From Verrucomicrobiia bacterium (GTDB taxonomy: Bacteria > Verrucomicrobiota > Verrucomicrobiia > Limisphaerales > UBA11358), in assembly GCA_025451535.1 (NCBI GenBank), contig JANWKE010000045.1:1-60284 (forward strand): a stretch of DNA of 60,284 nucleotides. The letters run 5' to 3'. The position numbers were made by a program, and so were the translations under genes. Below the pieces are notes generated by a model. The model was not told the DNA's origin, did not search any database, and saw nothing but the letters and a program-made list of their open reading frames with translations. Within the stretch, counting starts at the first letter, position 1. Every line of letters begins with the position of its first letter. Positions 24,902-32,725 of this stretch are shown piece after piece.

Positions 24902-27700
24902 TTGTTCGCAACTTGTGCGCCCGTGCAGGACTTAATCGGAAAAATCGAAGGAGATGCGGAGGCGCGTTTGACATTTCCGGCCGATGCCAGCGCGGCGGAA
25001 CGGCTTTCGCGCTACAAGGGCTTCCTCAAGGTGGAAACGCACCGGCTCAAGCTGTGGCATCGCGGTGGCGCGGAGGGACAGGAAATCTGCGGGGCCCGTG
25101 CGGCGATGCTTGACGCACTCTTAAGGCATCTTTGGAACACCGCGCGCCGCAGCCTGTCGCCCCAGGCGCAGAAGGAGTTTCCGCCGCTCGCGTTGGCGGC
25201 GATCGGCGGTTATGGCCGGGCGGAACTGAATCCGTACAGCGACATTGATTTCATGTTTTTGCACGACGGCCAGGTCGCTGCGGGCAAGCCGCTTCCCTAC
25301 CTGTCCAGGCTGATTGACGGTGTGCTCTATCCGCTCTGGGACATTGGTCTGAAGATCGGCTACGCTGTCCGTAGCATTAACGATTGCGTGAAAGTGGCCA
25401 ATACTGACATGCAATCCAAGACCTCGCTCATCGAATCGCGGTTGATCATCGGCGACGAGAAGCTGTTCAAGAAATTCCAGCGGGCACTCATTGCCAGGTG
25501 CGTTGACGGTTTTGAGGAGAAATACATTGCCCTGCGCGTCGAAGACCAGCAGGCGCGCCACAGCAAATTCGGCAATTCCGCCTGCATGCAGGAACCGAAC
25601 ATCAAAAACGGCTGCGGCGGTTTGCGCGATTTTCAGAACCTGCTCTGGATGGCGTTTTTCAAATACCGCGCGCGTTCGCTGGACGATCTCGAGCAACAGG
25701 AATTCGTCAGCCCCTTCGAGCACCGGCAGCTGGATGCCGCCTACGATTTTCTGCTGCGGGCGCGGACGGAATTGCATTATCAAACCAACCGCGCGGTGGA
25801 TGTGCTCGGCAAAAATCTGCAACCGGCCGTGGCGCTCGGCCTCGGCTATGGTGATCGCTCGCCGAGCAAACGCATCGAAAAATTCATGCGCGACCTTTAC
25901 ACGCACATGCGCAACATCTTCCTCATCACGCGCACGCTGGAACAGCGCATGGCCTTGCTGGCTCCCGCTCAGGGGAAACTTTCGCTGCGCGCGTGGCTGC
26001 CCAAACGCAAGACGCCGGAACCGGTGGATGGCTTTCTGTTTGTGAACGGCGAAATCCGCGCGGTGTCCCGGCGCATTTTCCGGGAACAGCCCCAGCGCCT
26101 GATGCGCGTTTTTCTGCAAGCCCAACACCGGCGGCTGAAATTGCATCCCGACCTGGAGCAGCTAATCCGCAACGAGCTTTCCCTGGTGGACCGGGCTTTC
26201 TTGAATGATGCCCATGTGCGGGAGACATTTCTGACCATTCTCGAACAGCGCGGCAACGTTTCGGCCGTTTTACGCGCCATGCACGAGGTCAATTTTCTCG
26301 GCAAATATATCCCCGAATTCGGGAAACTCACCTGCCTCGTGCAGCACGAATTCTATCATCAATATGCCGCCGACGAGCACACGCTGGTCTGCCTTGAGCA
26401 ACTCGACCGCGTCTGGGAAGCCGGGGAATTGCCGTATAAAAACTATGCGCCGCTTTTCCAGAACCTCGAACGTCCCGGCCTGCTTTATCTGGCCTTGTTG
26501 TTGCATGATGTCGGCAAAGCCGGACACCACAAGCGGGGCGACCACCCGGAGGTCAGCGCCGATATGGCCATGCGCGTCGCCCGGCGGCTGCGGCTCGACG
26601 GCACGATGGCACACACGTTGCGGGTCATCATCGAAAACCACCTGCTCATGGCGAGCATTTCTCAACGGCGCGATCTGGATGATGCTGCGGTCATTCGCAA
26701 TTTCGCGCGAAAAGTTGAGACGACCGAAGCGCTCGACCTGCTCACGCTGCTGACGTTCGCTGATTCGCAGGGCACCAGTGACAAACTTTGGAACGGCTTT
26801 AAAGATACGCTGTTGTGGCAGTTGCACACGCGCGCATTGGTTTTACTCACGGGCGGCACGGAATTCATCCGCGCCGAGGCCGAACAACGGGAATCCCTGC
26901 TGTTGGAAGTCCGCCAACTGGCCGCCAAATCGTTGAGCGCCGAGGAGATCAACACGCATTTTGCCACGCTGCCGGTGCGCTATTTTCAGGTCCGTACCGC
27001 ACGGGAAATTATCGACGATCTGGAACTGGCACATCGATTTATGCAGCGGCTCATGCTCGAAGACAGTCGCGTGCTCTCACCGATTATTGCCTGGCGGGAC
27101 GAGGCCGACCGCGGTTACAACGCCGTCAAAATCTGCACCTGGGACCGCGCCGGGCTGTTCAGCAAAATCGCCGGTTCGCTCAGCGCCGTGGGATTAAATA
27201 TTCTCGGCGCGCAAATATTCACCCGCGCGGACAGCATTGTGCTCGACACTTTCTACGTGACTGACGGGCGCACCGGCAATCTCGCCACGCGCCAGCAGCA
27301 TGACCAGTTTGCCGAGTTGCTGGAAAAAGTCCTGACGGACGAAGCCATCGACCTGCCTGCGCTCATCGCCCGCCAGATTATTCAACGGCCGGTTTACCAA
27401 CCCTACACGGGCGAACGGATACAAACGCAAATCCACATTGACAACGAGGTGTCGGAGACGCGCACGCTCATCGAAATCGAAACCGAGGATCATCTCGGCC
27501 TGCTCTACATGATTTCCCAGACCCTTTCCAAGCTGGCGGTGGATATTATCGGCGCGCGCATCGTGACCGAGCGCGGCGCAGCCATTGACAGTTTTTACGT
27601 TTGTGAAGTGGATGGCAGCAAAATCATTTCGCCGGAACGGCAGCTTCGGATCGAAGACCAGTTGCGTAACGCGATCAACCACCTTCGCATCGCGTCGTAA
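24902..27700 (+). CDS. glnD: [protein-PII] uridylyltransferase
   Basis: A 932-residue bifunctional sensor of glutamine that uridylylates and de-uridylylates PII. The nucleotidyltransferase domain has GGYGRAELNPYSDIDFMFLH (about 101-120, with the catalytic G-S/A-x9-D-x-D pattern). The HD domain (about 520-620) contains LALLLHDVGKAGHHKRGDHPEVSADMA. Two ACT domains follow (about 740-805 and 855-930), beginning VKICTWDRAGLFSKIAGSLS and IEIETEDHLGLLYMISQTLS. There is no early ATG: TTG at 24902 or GTG at 24923 must start it. No glnB, glnA or amtB is in the window. Confidence 0.95.
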   Translation: MFATCAPVQDLIGKIEGDAEARLTFPADASAAERLSRYKGFLKVETHRLKLWHRGGAEGQEICGARAAMLDALLRHLWNTARRSLSPQAQKEFPPLALAAIGGYGRAELNPYSDIDFMFLHDGQVAAGKPLPYLSRLIDGVLYPLWDIGLKIGYAVRSINDCVKVANTDMQSKTSLIESRLIIGDEKLFKKFQRALIARCVDGFEEKYIALRVEDQQARHSKFGNSACMQEPNIKNGCGGLRDFQNLLWMAFFKYRARSLDDLEQQEFVSPFEHRQLDAAYDFLLRARTELHYQTNRAVDVLGKNLQPAVALGLGYGDRSPSKRIEKFMRDLYTHMRNIFLITRTLEQRMALLAPAQGKLSLRAWLPKRKTPEPVDGFLFVNGEIRAVSRRIFREQPQRLMRVFLQAQHRRLKLHPDLEQLIRNELSLVDRAFLNDAHVRETFLTILEQRGNVSAVLRAMHEVNFLGKYIPEFGKLTCLVQHEFYHQYAADEHTLVCLEQLDRVWEAGELPYKNYAPLFQNLERPGLLYLALLLHDVGKAGHHKRGDHPEVSADMAMRVARRLRLDGTMAHTLRVIIENHLLMASISQRRDLDDAAVIRNFARKVETTEALDLLTLLTFADSQGTSDKLWNGFKDTLLWQLHTRALVLLTGGTEFIRAEAEQRESLLLEVRQLAAKSLSAEEINTHFATLPVRYFQVRTAREIIDDLELAHRFMQRLMLEDSRVLSPIIAWRDEADRGYNAVKICTWDRAGLFSKIAGSLSAVGLNILGAQIFTRADSIVLDTFYVTDGRTGNLATRQQHDQFAELLEKVLTDEAIDLPALIARQIIQRPVYQPYTGERIQTQIHIDNEVSETRTLIEIETEDHLGLLYMISQTLSKLAVDIIGARIVTERGAAIDSFYVCEVDGSKIISPERQLRIEDQLRNAINHLRIAS

Positions 27701-27833
27701 CGCTGCGCAAAGCTGTTGCCACCCGGCGGCCAGTCTGGTAAAAACAGAAAGGCAAGGCAGGCCAGTGGCGTACCGTATCAGTGGTATGCGGTAGCGGGCA
27801 GGCCGCGATCCCGTTCCGCGAAGCGGAATGCAG

Positions 27834-27907
27834 GCGGGTGTGGTTCAGTGGTAGAATGCGGGCTTCCCAAGCCTGAGATGAGGGTTCGATTCCCTTCACC
27901 CGCTCCA
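27834..27907 (+). tRNA. tRNA-Gly(CCC)
   Basis: The 74-base sequence folds as a cloverleaf. The acceptor GCGGGTG pairs with CACCCGC. The anticodon stem CGGGC/GCCTG encloses loop TTCCCAA with anticodon CCC. The T-arm has GGTTCGATTCC, and the 3' CCA is encoded. It reads GGG codons. A small TTCCGC gaa GCGGAA hairpin lies just upstream. Confidence 0.97.
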
Positions 27908-28052
27908 AGCTTCAGCACACGGTTTGGCTTCCGGTTGCACCTTTCATACCGTTTTATATTGACATCACCGTGCCGGTATGGCTTAATCGTGGCCAGTCAG
28001 CCGATACATCCCTTTGCCACATCAGAATGACGTAACGATAGTCAGGTGCCCC

Positions 28053-28367
28053 ATGAACGAGTTATTACGTGAGCACATTGAAGCGAAAATCATCAATTTT
28101 CTTCACGATACCAAAACCCCTCATCACGCAAGCCGGATTGCGGTTCACATTCGTGAAAAGAGAGAAGACACCCTCCAGGCAATCCAAAAATTGGTAAAGA
28201 ACCAGACCATCAAAGGCGTCCAGGATTTGGCCCTCTTTGGTTCCACCGGTGAAATCATCGCTTACACCCTGGCCAACGCCGCACCGGGGCCAACCCCCGG
28301 CATGCCAGCGGTTCCGCCTTCGCGTTCGACGCCACCGGCGCCTCGCCGCCCGGTTTTGGGTGGTTAA
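28053..28367 (+). CDS. small winged-helix-like protein with Pro-rich tail
   Basis: A 104-residue protein starting at the ATG at 28053, with AGGTG upstream as ribosome binding site. Residues 1-78 look like a winged helix: HIEAKIINFLHDTKTPHHASRIAVHI then EDTLQAIQKLVKNQTIKGVQD and a beta wing. The last 25 residues are Pro/Ala-rich (PTPGMPAVPPSRSTPPAPRRP). A nucleic-acid-binding role is inferred from this pattern; no family recognised. It follows the tRNA by 145 bases. Confidence 0.75.
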   Translation: MNELLREHIEAKIINFLHDTKTPHHASRIAVHIREKREDTLQAIQKLVKNQTIKGVQDLALFGSTGEIIAYTLANAAPGPTPGMPAVPPSRSTPPAPRRPVLGG

Positions 28368-28416
28368 GAAAGCACCGGCAGGCGATTTTGTCCCCTGGTT
28401 GAAGCGGAACTAAGAT

Positions 28417-29076
28417 TCAGGCTGCGTTCACCATCCCGGCAAATTTTCTTCGTTCGGCGAAGTGCCCGCGCAAGTCGAGCACGATTTTGAGCGCGACGAG
28501 CAGCAGCAACCCCCACACCGGTGAATGCAACGCCAACATCAGAAACCCGCCGAACAGGATTGCCAGATGCAATACCACGATGCGTCCGTATGGCTGTTGC
28601 ATGAGCTGTTGCAGGCTGGCGCGCCGGTATTCACCGTTGCCAAGGTAATTGGTGGCAAAAGAAATGCCGCGGCTGATGGCCAGCCCGAGGATCGCCCAAC
28701 CCAGATAGTTTTCCTGTGCGATTCGCCAGAAGGTATCCGGGGTGGGAAATCCGGGGCCGGGTTTGAATCCGCCGCCAAACAGTCCAATCACAAAAACACC
28801 GTGGATGAACGTGAACATCCCGTAGTGCACGCAGAAAAACGGGATGACAAACAACTTGCCGGCCCAGCTCAGCGGTGATCCGGGATTGGCGGTGAGCATC
28901 TTGAGCACGTTGATTAACCCGATGATGACATTTTCGCTCCAGAACAGGAACATGAGCGGAAATATTTCCCAACCCAGTAGAAAAACGCCGGCCACCGGAA
29001 CGAGATTGGCGGACACGAGCGCGATGACGGAGGGCCGCCACCAGTCCGCCGGAGAGGTCTCGCCAAAAAATTTCAT
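28417..29076 (-). CDS. DUF6498-like membrane protein
   Basis: A 219-residue integral membrane protein with about five hydrophobic segments. The early segment LFWSENVIIGLINVLKML and the central FFCVHYGMFTFIHGVFVIGLFGG are typical of a family of uncharacterised membrane proteins (DUF6498) with conserved Trp-Glu and His residues in membrane helices. Function unknown. It lies downstream of the cnrYXH-like genes on the same strand, 100 bases after the sigma-factor stop, and could be read through from them. Confidence 0.85.
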   Translation of the reverse strand: MKFFGETSPADWWRPSVIALVSANLVPVAGVFLLGWEIFPLMFLFWSENVIIGLINVLKMLTANPGSPLSWAGKLFVIPFFCVHYGMFTFIHGVFVIGLFGGGFKPGPGFPTPDTFWRIAQENYLGWAILGLAISRGISFATNYLGNGEYRRASLQQLMQQPYGRIVVLHLAILFGGFLMLALHSPVWGLLLLVALKIVLDLRGHFAERRKFAGMVNAA

Positions 29077-29175
29077 ACGGAAGGATTAACGATGAGCAGA
29101 CCAAATGCCAACAATCTGCGGCTGCGAACAGTCAGAGCCGCCTGCTGCCAGCGGAGCGGCAGTCAACCCCCGGGT

Positions 29176-29793
29176 TCACAACCACGACTTCAATCGTTCG
29201 CGCAAAATCTGGCGGGCGCGATACAACCGGGATTCCACCGCCTTCGAGGTCGCCCCCAGAATCAAGGCGGCTTCGGCCGCAGAACGTTCTTCCCATTCGC
29301 ACAGGATGATCGCTTCGCGCAAATCTGCGGGCAACCGATCGACGGCGGCGCGTACGGCGGCGGCGCGTTCGGCCGCCAGCGCCTGTTCATTCGGCGTCGG
29401 ATCATTGGCCGGCAAGATGCTGCCGAGCGTTTGTTCGGATTCGCCGGTTTCGGCTTCAAGCGAGACGTTCAGATGCCGCGACCGCCAGCGGAAATGGTTG
29501 CGCGCCAGGTTTGCCGCGATGGTGTAGAGCCAGGTGGAAAACTTTTCGCTTGTCCGAAAGCTGGCGCATGAGCGAAAAACACGGACAAAGGTTTCCTGCG
29601 CCAGATCGTTCGCGTCGTCTTCGTTACCCAGCATCCGGCAGAGAAAATGAAACACCGGTGTCGCGTGCCGTTCCATCAAATCGTTGAGCGCCGCATCATC
29701 CCCTGCGGCCAGCCGTCCCATATCCGCGCAGTCGCGGGCATTGGCTTGTCGCGCCGAAGCCTCCGGCGAAGGCGGGCTGTCAGTTTGTTCCAT
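29176..29793 (-). CDS. ECF sigma factor, CnrH-like position
   Basis: A 205-residue ECF sigma factor. Region 2: LNDLMERHATPVFHFLCRMLGNEDDANDLAQETFVRVFRSCASF and FSTWLYTIAANLARNHFRWRSRH. Region 4: VDRLPADLREAIILCEWEERSAAEAALILGATSKAVESRLYRARQILRERL. Its start overlaps the end of the sensor gene by 14 bases, indicating translational coupling. The gene order anti-sigma-like, sensor, sigma is that of cnrYXH in Cupriavidus metallidurans, where the sigma factor switches on RND metal efflux. The efflux genes 3 kb away are a plausible target (inference). Confidence 0.9.
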   Translation of the reverse strand: MEQTDSPPSPEASARQANARDCADMGRLAAGDDAALNDLMERHATPVFHFLCRMLGNEDDANDLAQETFVRVFRSCASFRTSEKFSTWLYTIAANLARNHFRWRSRHLNVSLEAETGESEQTLGSILPANDPTPNEQALAAERAAAVRAAVDRLPADLREAIILCEWEERSAAEAALILGATSKAVESRLYRARQILRERLKSWL

Positions 29794-30274
29794 GTTCGTG
29801 GCCGGGGTGGTCAGACATGGACTGCTCGATTTCTTCGTGCGAACCGAGCGTGATTTTTTCCATCGCGGCCAGATACCGGCGGCCTTGCTCCGGCGGCATG
29901 GCCTGGCTGACGGTGATAAAGTGACGGAGCATCTGCCCCTGGCATTGGGCGCGGAATTCGCCCAGTTCAGTCAATTTCCTCTGGGCGTCGGCGGTGACAT
30001 TGGTTCCGTTGGCCAGCGCGGCCTGGATTTCGGCTTTCTTGGCCGCGATGAGCGTGCACATTCTGGCGCATTGCGGCAGATAACTCTCGTGCAATTGCCG
30101 GACCCGCGCCATCTCCGCGTCATTCAAATGAAATTCCGTGCGCAACCAGCTCAAATCGTCCGCCGGGTTGGCGCAATAAAGGACGCCGGCGCGCTGGCCG
30201 ATGAAATAGGAACCGGCAAAAACTGCCGCGCTCAAGGCCAGCGCGCCGAGAACGACAATCAGCGAGCGGTTCAT
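29780..30274 (-). CDS. periplasmic heavy-metal sensor (CnrX/Spy-like)
   Basis: A 164-residue protein with one N-terminal membrane anchor (about 5-24) and a helical periplasmic domain. The domain has the pattern of metal-sensing CnrX/ZraP/Spy relatives: WLRTEFHLNDAEMARVRQLHESYLPQCARMCTLIAAKKAEI and later AMPPEQGRRYLAAM. Candidate ligands are His in EFHL and LHES, the Cys-x3-Cys of QCARMC, and the C-terminal HPGHEHG. Placed between an anti-sigma-like and a sigma-factor gene, it probably relays periplasmic metal to the anti-sigma protein. Confidence 0.85.
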   Translation of the reverse strand: MNRSLIVVLGALALSAAVFAGSYFIGQRAGVLYCANPADDLSWLRTEFHLNDAEMARVRQLHESYLPQCARMCTLIAAKKAEIQAALANGTNVTADAQRKLTELGEFRAQCQGQMLRHFITVSQAMPPEQGRRYLAAMEKITLGSHEEIEQSMSDHPGHEHGTN

Positions 30275-30280
30275 GCGATT

Positions 30281-30583
30281 TCAGCGCAGCGCATTTGGCG
30301 CCACCATCGCAACGTAACGCGCCTGCGCGTCCTGTTTGGCCAGTTGCGCGCCTTGATGCGCACCCAGCAGAGCACCGGCCAGCACCAGCGCGACGACCGT
30401 GGCGTAAGCGAATCGCGGACGCAGCACCAGCGCGGCCAGCGCGTCCAGCCACGAGTCGGATTTCGCCGGAACTGCGGTGGCCTCAATCCGCCGCCAGACG
30501 TTTTCCTGAAAGCGCGGCGGCAGCGGCGGCGATACGCGCTCCTGGCGCAACAGCGTGGATAGTTTTGTGTCGTCGGGATTCAT
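30281..30583 (-). CDS. short single-pass anti-sigma-like protein (CnrY position)
   Basis: A 100-residue protein. The cytoplasmic N-terminal part (about 1-55) contains LSTLLRQERVSPPLPPRFQENVWRRIEA; one membrane helix follows (about 58-77, FAYATVVALVLAGALLGA) and a short periplasmic end. Size, topology and position immediately before the sensor gene (6-base gap) and sigma gene fit a CnrY-like anti-sigma factor. Sequence similarity alone would not show this, so the call leans on context. Confidence 0.7.
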   Translation of the reverse strand: MNPDDTKLSTLLRQERVSPPLPPRFQENVWRRIEATAVPAKSDSWLDALAALVLRPRFAYATVVALVLAGALLGAHQGAQLAKQDAQARYVAMVAPNALR

Positions 30584-30605
30584 TTGTTCTCTTTATCGGT
30601 TCAAT

Positions 30606-30633
30606 GGGCGGCGGAGATTCTCTTCCGCCGCCC
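30606..30633. terminator. strong hairpin between the small secreted gene and cnrYXH-like genes
   Basis: A perfect 10-bp stem, GGGCGGCGGA (30606-30615) and TCCGCCGCCC (30624-30633), with an 8-base loop. It lies downstream of the minus-strand gene ending at 30686 and upstream of the anti-sigma-like start. No T-run follows on the minus strand, so it may attenuate rather than terminate fully. Confidence 0.5.
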
Positions 30634-30685
30634 GCAGGATACAGTTTCAATCGTGCCGGGACAACCCGGCGAATGATGGGTGCCC

Positions 30686-31027
30686 TTAGTTGGCCACGGC
30701 GACCGTTTTGGCGCAGCCGGGCATGGTCGTCTGTTGAACGCACGCTTGGATCGTCTTGGGGGTGCCGTTCATGGTTTTGGCGCAGGCCAGGACGGGATTC
30801 ACGCTGCCGTTCGTGCCGGCCGTGGTGGCAATCTGGTTGCCGGCCGCGCGTGGCGGAAGGGCCAGGCCTTGATCCACCGCCACGAGGTCCGGATCGTTCG
30901 CTGTGCCGGAGATGGTTTTGATCTGGTTGTCCATGGCACGCGGTGAGAGCAATGCGCCATTGGTATTGAAGGTGATCGCGGTCAGGGCGGCCACGCTGAT
31001 AGTGGTGAGCAGGATTCGTGTATTCAT
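30686..31027 (-). CDS. small secreted protein of unknown function
   Basis: A 113-residue protein with a signal peptide (about 1-24, MNTRILLTTISVAALTAITFNTNG). The mature part is Thr/Ala/Asn-rich with two internal near-repeats (LLSPRAMDNQIKTISGTAN and LPPRAAGNQIATTAGTNG) and three Cys near the C-terminus (LACAKTM, QACVQQ, PGCAKT) that could form disulfides or bind metal. It sits between the cnrYXH-like genes and the DUF3347 gene in the metal island. No family recognised. Confidence 0.7.
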   Translation of the reverse strand: MNTRILLTTISVAALTAITFNTNGALLSPRAMDNQIKTISGTANDPDLVAVDQGLALPPRAAGNQIATTAGTNGSVNPVLACAKTMNGTPKTIQACVQQTTMPGCAKTVAVAN

Positions 31028-31257
31028 TTTTCTTTCTTATTTTCAGGCAGCGCTTCATTGCGTCGCCGAATATTTGTATCTGCAATACACCGCTCCCCCG
31101 GAAACCCCGCAGATTTTTTTACGTGGCTATATTCCCCCTGGAATGCAAAAATTCTTGAGTGATTTCGCCGGCAATGGTGTAGAATAGAAAATGGCGCCCG
31201 GGTTGGACGCCCAGATCAACCAATAAAATCAACAGCAACCGAAGAAATAATCCATTC

Positions 31258-31716
31258 ATGAAAAAGGTGAAGACCATCCTGTTGGCCGCCGCCATCGGGC
31301 TTTTAGGGAGCGCCGGAGCGCACGCGGACAACCCTGCTTTGACGGCGCCGGTGAAATCCGTCTATGCCCATTATCTGACCATTCAAGCCAGCCTGGCGAA
31401 AGACTCGCTGTCCGGCGTGGCTGGCAACGCGGATGCCATTGCCAAAGCCGTCCAGGCCGACGCGAAATCGCTGCCGGCGGCGGTCGCCACCGAAGCGGAA
31501 ACCCTCGCCAAGGCTTCAGACTTGAAGTCGGCGCGCGCCGCGTTCAAACCGTTGAGTGATTCGCTCATTCAATATCTCACCGATCACAAAGCCAGGGGCG
31601 CTTACGTGCAAGTCTATTGTCCAATGGCCAATGCCAGTTGGCTGCAGGCAGGCAAAAACGTGAGCAATCCGTATATGGGGCGAGCCATGGCCGAGTGCGG
31701 GGAAATTCAGAATTAA
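31258..31716 (+). CDS. DUF3347 periplasmic protein
   Basis: A 152-residue exported protein with a signal peptide (about 1-23, ending GAHA). The domain is DUF3347: VKSVYAHYLTIQASLAKDSLSGVAGNADAIAKA at the start and the hallmark VYCPMANASWLQAGKNVSNPYMGRAMAECGE at the end, with Cys/Met residues suited to soft metals. The family occurs with CusB-type efflux components and copper tolerance. It begins a plus-strand run leading to the efflux genes. Confidence 0.87.
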   Translation: MKKVKTILLAAAIGLLGSAGAHADNPALTAPVKSVYAHYLTIQASLAKDSLSGVAGNADAIAKAVQADAKSLPAAVATEAETLAKASDLKSARAAFKPLSDSLIQYLTDHKARGAYVQVYCPMANASWLQAGKNVSNPYMGRAMAECGEIQN

Positions 31717-31738
31717 ACCCGGTAACCTCAAATCCGGC

Positions 31739-32197
31739 ATGACAATCATTGACCCCATTTTCGGCGCCGGAATGCTTCCGGCACTCAAGCAATTTGTCAT
31801 GGCGACCAAGTTGCACCCGATTCTGGTCAACTTCACCGCGGCGCTGGTGCCGGTGTCGCTGGCCAGCGACTGCATCGGGCGCTTCATCAAGAGCGAGTCG
31901 TTTCGCCACACAGCCTGGTGGACGTTGTTCTACGCGACTGCCATCACGCCGTTCACGGCCATTACCGGCTGGCTGTTCTGGATGTCTGACGACAACGGCG
32001 CCACCGGCATGACCATTCATAAATGGCTGGGAAGCGGTTTGGCCGTGCTTTTGTTCGTTCTGTTTATCTGGCGGTGGAAACTGCGTCGTCAGGCCCGTTG
32101 GGCCACGACGTCTTACCTGTTGGTGGCCGCCATTTTCGTCGTTGCCCTGGCGTATCAAGGTCATCTGGGGGGCGAGCAGGTTTTTAGTAGCATGTGA
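31739..32197 (+). CDS. DUF2231 membrane protein
   Basis: A 152-residue integral membrane protein with four hydrophobic segments. KLHPILVNFTAALVPVSLASDCIG is the DUF2231 signature (His-Pro near a helix start), and HKWLGSGLAVLLFVLFIWRW follows. The family is uncharacterised but often found in metal-resistance and heme-related loci. It starts 22 bases after the DUF3347 gene, so the two are probably co-transcribed. Confidence 0.85.
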   Translation: MTIIDPIFGAGMLPALKQFVMATKLHPILVNFTAALVPVSLASDCIGRFIKSESFRHTAWWTLFYATAITPFTAITGWLFWMSDDNGATGMTIHKWLGSGLAVLLFVLFIWRWKLRRQARWATTSYLLVAAIFVVALAYQGHLGGEQVFSSM

Positions 32198-32282
32198 TCG
32201 GCCGTAGTAACGTGCCAAAAATTGACAAGAAGAAGCCAAAAGCGGTTGAGCTTCTATCGAGTGATTGACTGATATTCAAAAC

Positions 32283-32615
32283 GTGAAAACGACATTGGCC
32301 ATTGTTTGCAGCCTGTTGCTGGCCTGGACACCCGTCTTGGTCCCGGCATCGGCGGCTGGTGTCGTTCGCGTCGCACATGTCTGTTGCCACTGCGGCAAGC
32401 CATGCTGCGTCGCAGCTCCCTCCCCGGAGTCGCGGCCTGTCCCTGCGGCTCCGGTTTCTATTTCGGCTCCCGGTCAGTTTTTAACCCTGGCGCCTGCCGG
32501 GTTGTCCTGGACGATGCCTGACGCGCTGGCGCCTGGATTTTCCAACACCGTTTCTTCGCCCCAGAAGGGGAGTGGCACTCCGCTTTACGCGCGGAATTGC
32601 ACCTTTCTGATCTGA
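32283..32615 (+). CDS. small Cys-rich exported protein
   Basis: A 110-residue protein starting with GTG at 32283 (VKTTLAIVCSLLLAWTPVLVPASA, a signal peptide). Just after the cleavage region comes HVCCHCGKPCCVAAP, with five Cys in ten residues, likely a metal-binding patch; the rest is Pro/Ser-rich and low complexity. It lies directly upstream of the efflux operon. No family recognised. The upstream TTG start would only add residues before the signal peptide. Confidence 0.6.
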   Translation: MKTTLAIVCSLLLAWTPVLVPASAAGVVRVAHVCCHCGKPCCVAAPSPESRPVPAAPVSISAPGQFLTLAPAGLSWTMPDALAPGFSNTVSSPQKGSGTPLYARNCTFLI

Positions 32616-32680
32616 CTTTTTCCCTCTACGCCCGTAGTGTGCCCCATTGCCGGCATGCTGTACCCCGTTATTTTTTGTAC

Positions 32681-32720
32681 CTGTAAATCTCTGTGTCCGT
32701 GAATTGTGCTTGTGGTCGTT
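32681..32720. repeat. 10-bp-phased array upstream of the efflux operon
   Basis: Decamers ctgtaaatct, ctgtgtccgt, gaattgtgct and tgtggtcgtt are in register. They resemble the complement of the GATGGACACG units and run up to the start of the outer-membrane efflux gene. Confidence 0.5.
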
Positions 32721-32725
32721 AATTT

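Noticed and set aside
27690-27910. Integration site of a mobile element at tRNA-Gly
   Set aside because: No integrase and no duplicated tRNA 3' end were seen nearby.
29684-30562. Plus-strand open frame of 292 codons over the cnrYXH-like genes
   Set aside because: The minus-strand genes have recognisable sigma, sensor and membrane features and overlapping starts; the plus frame has none.
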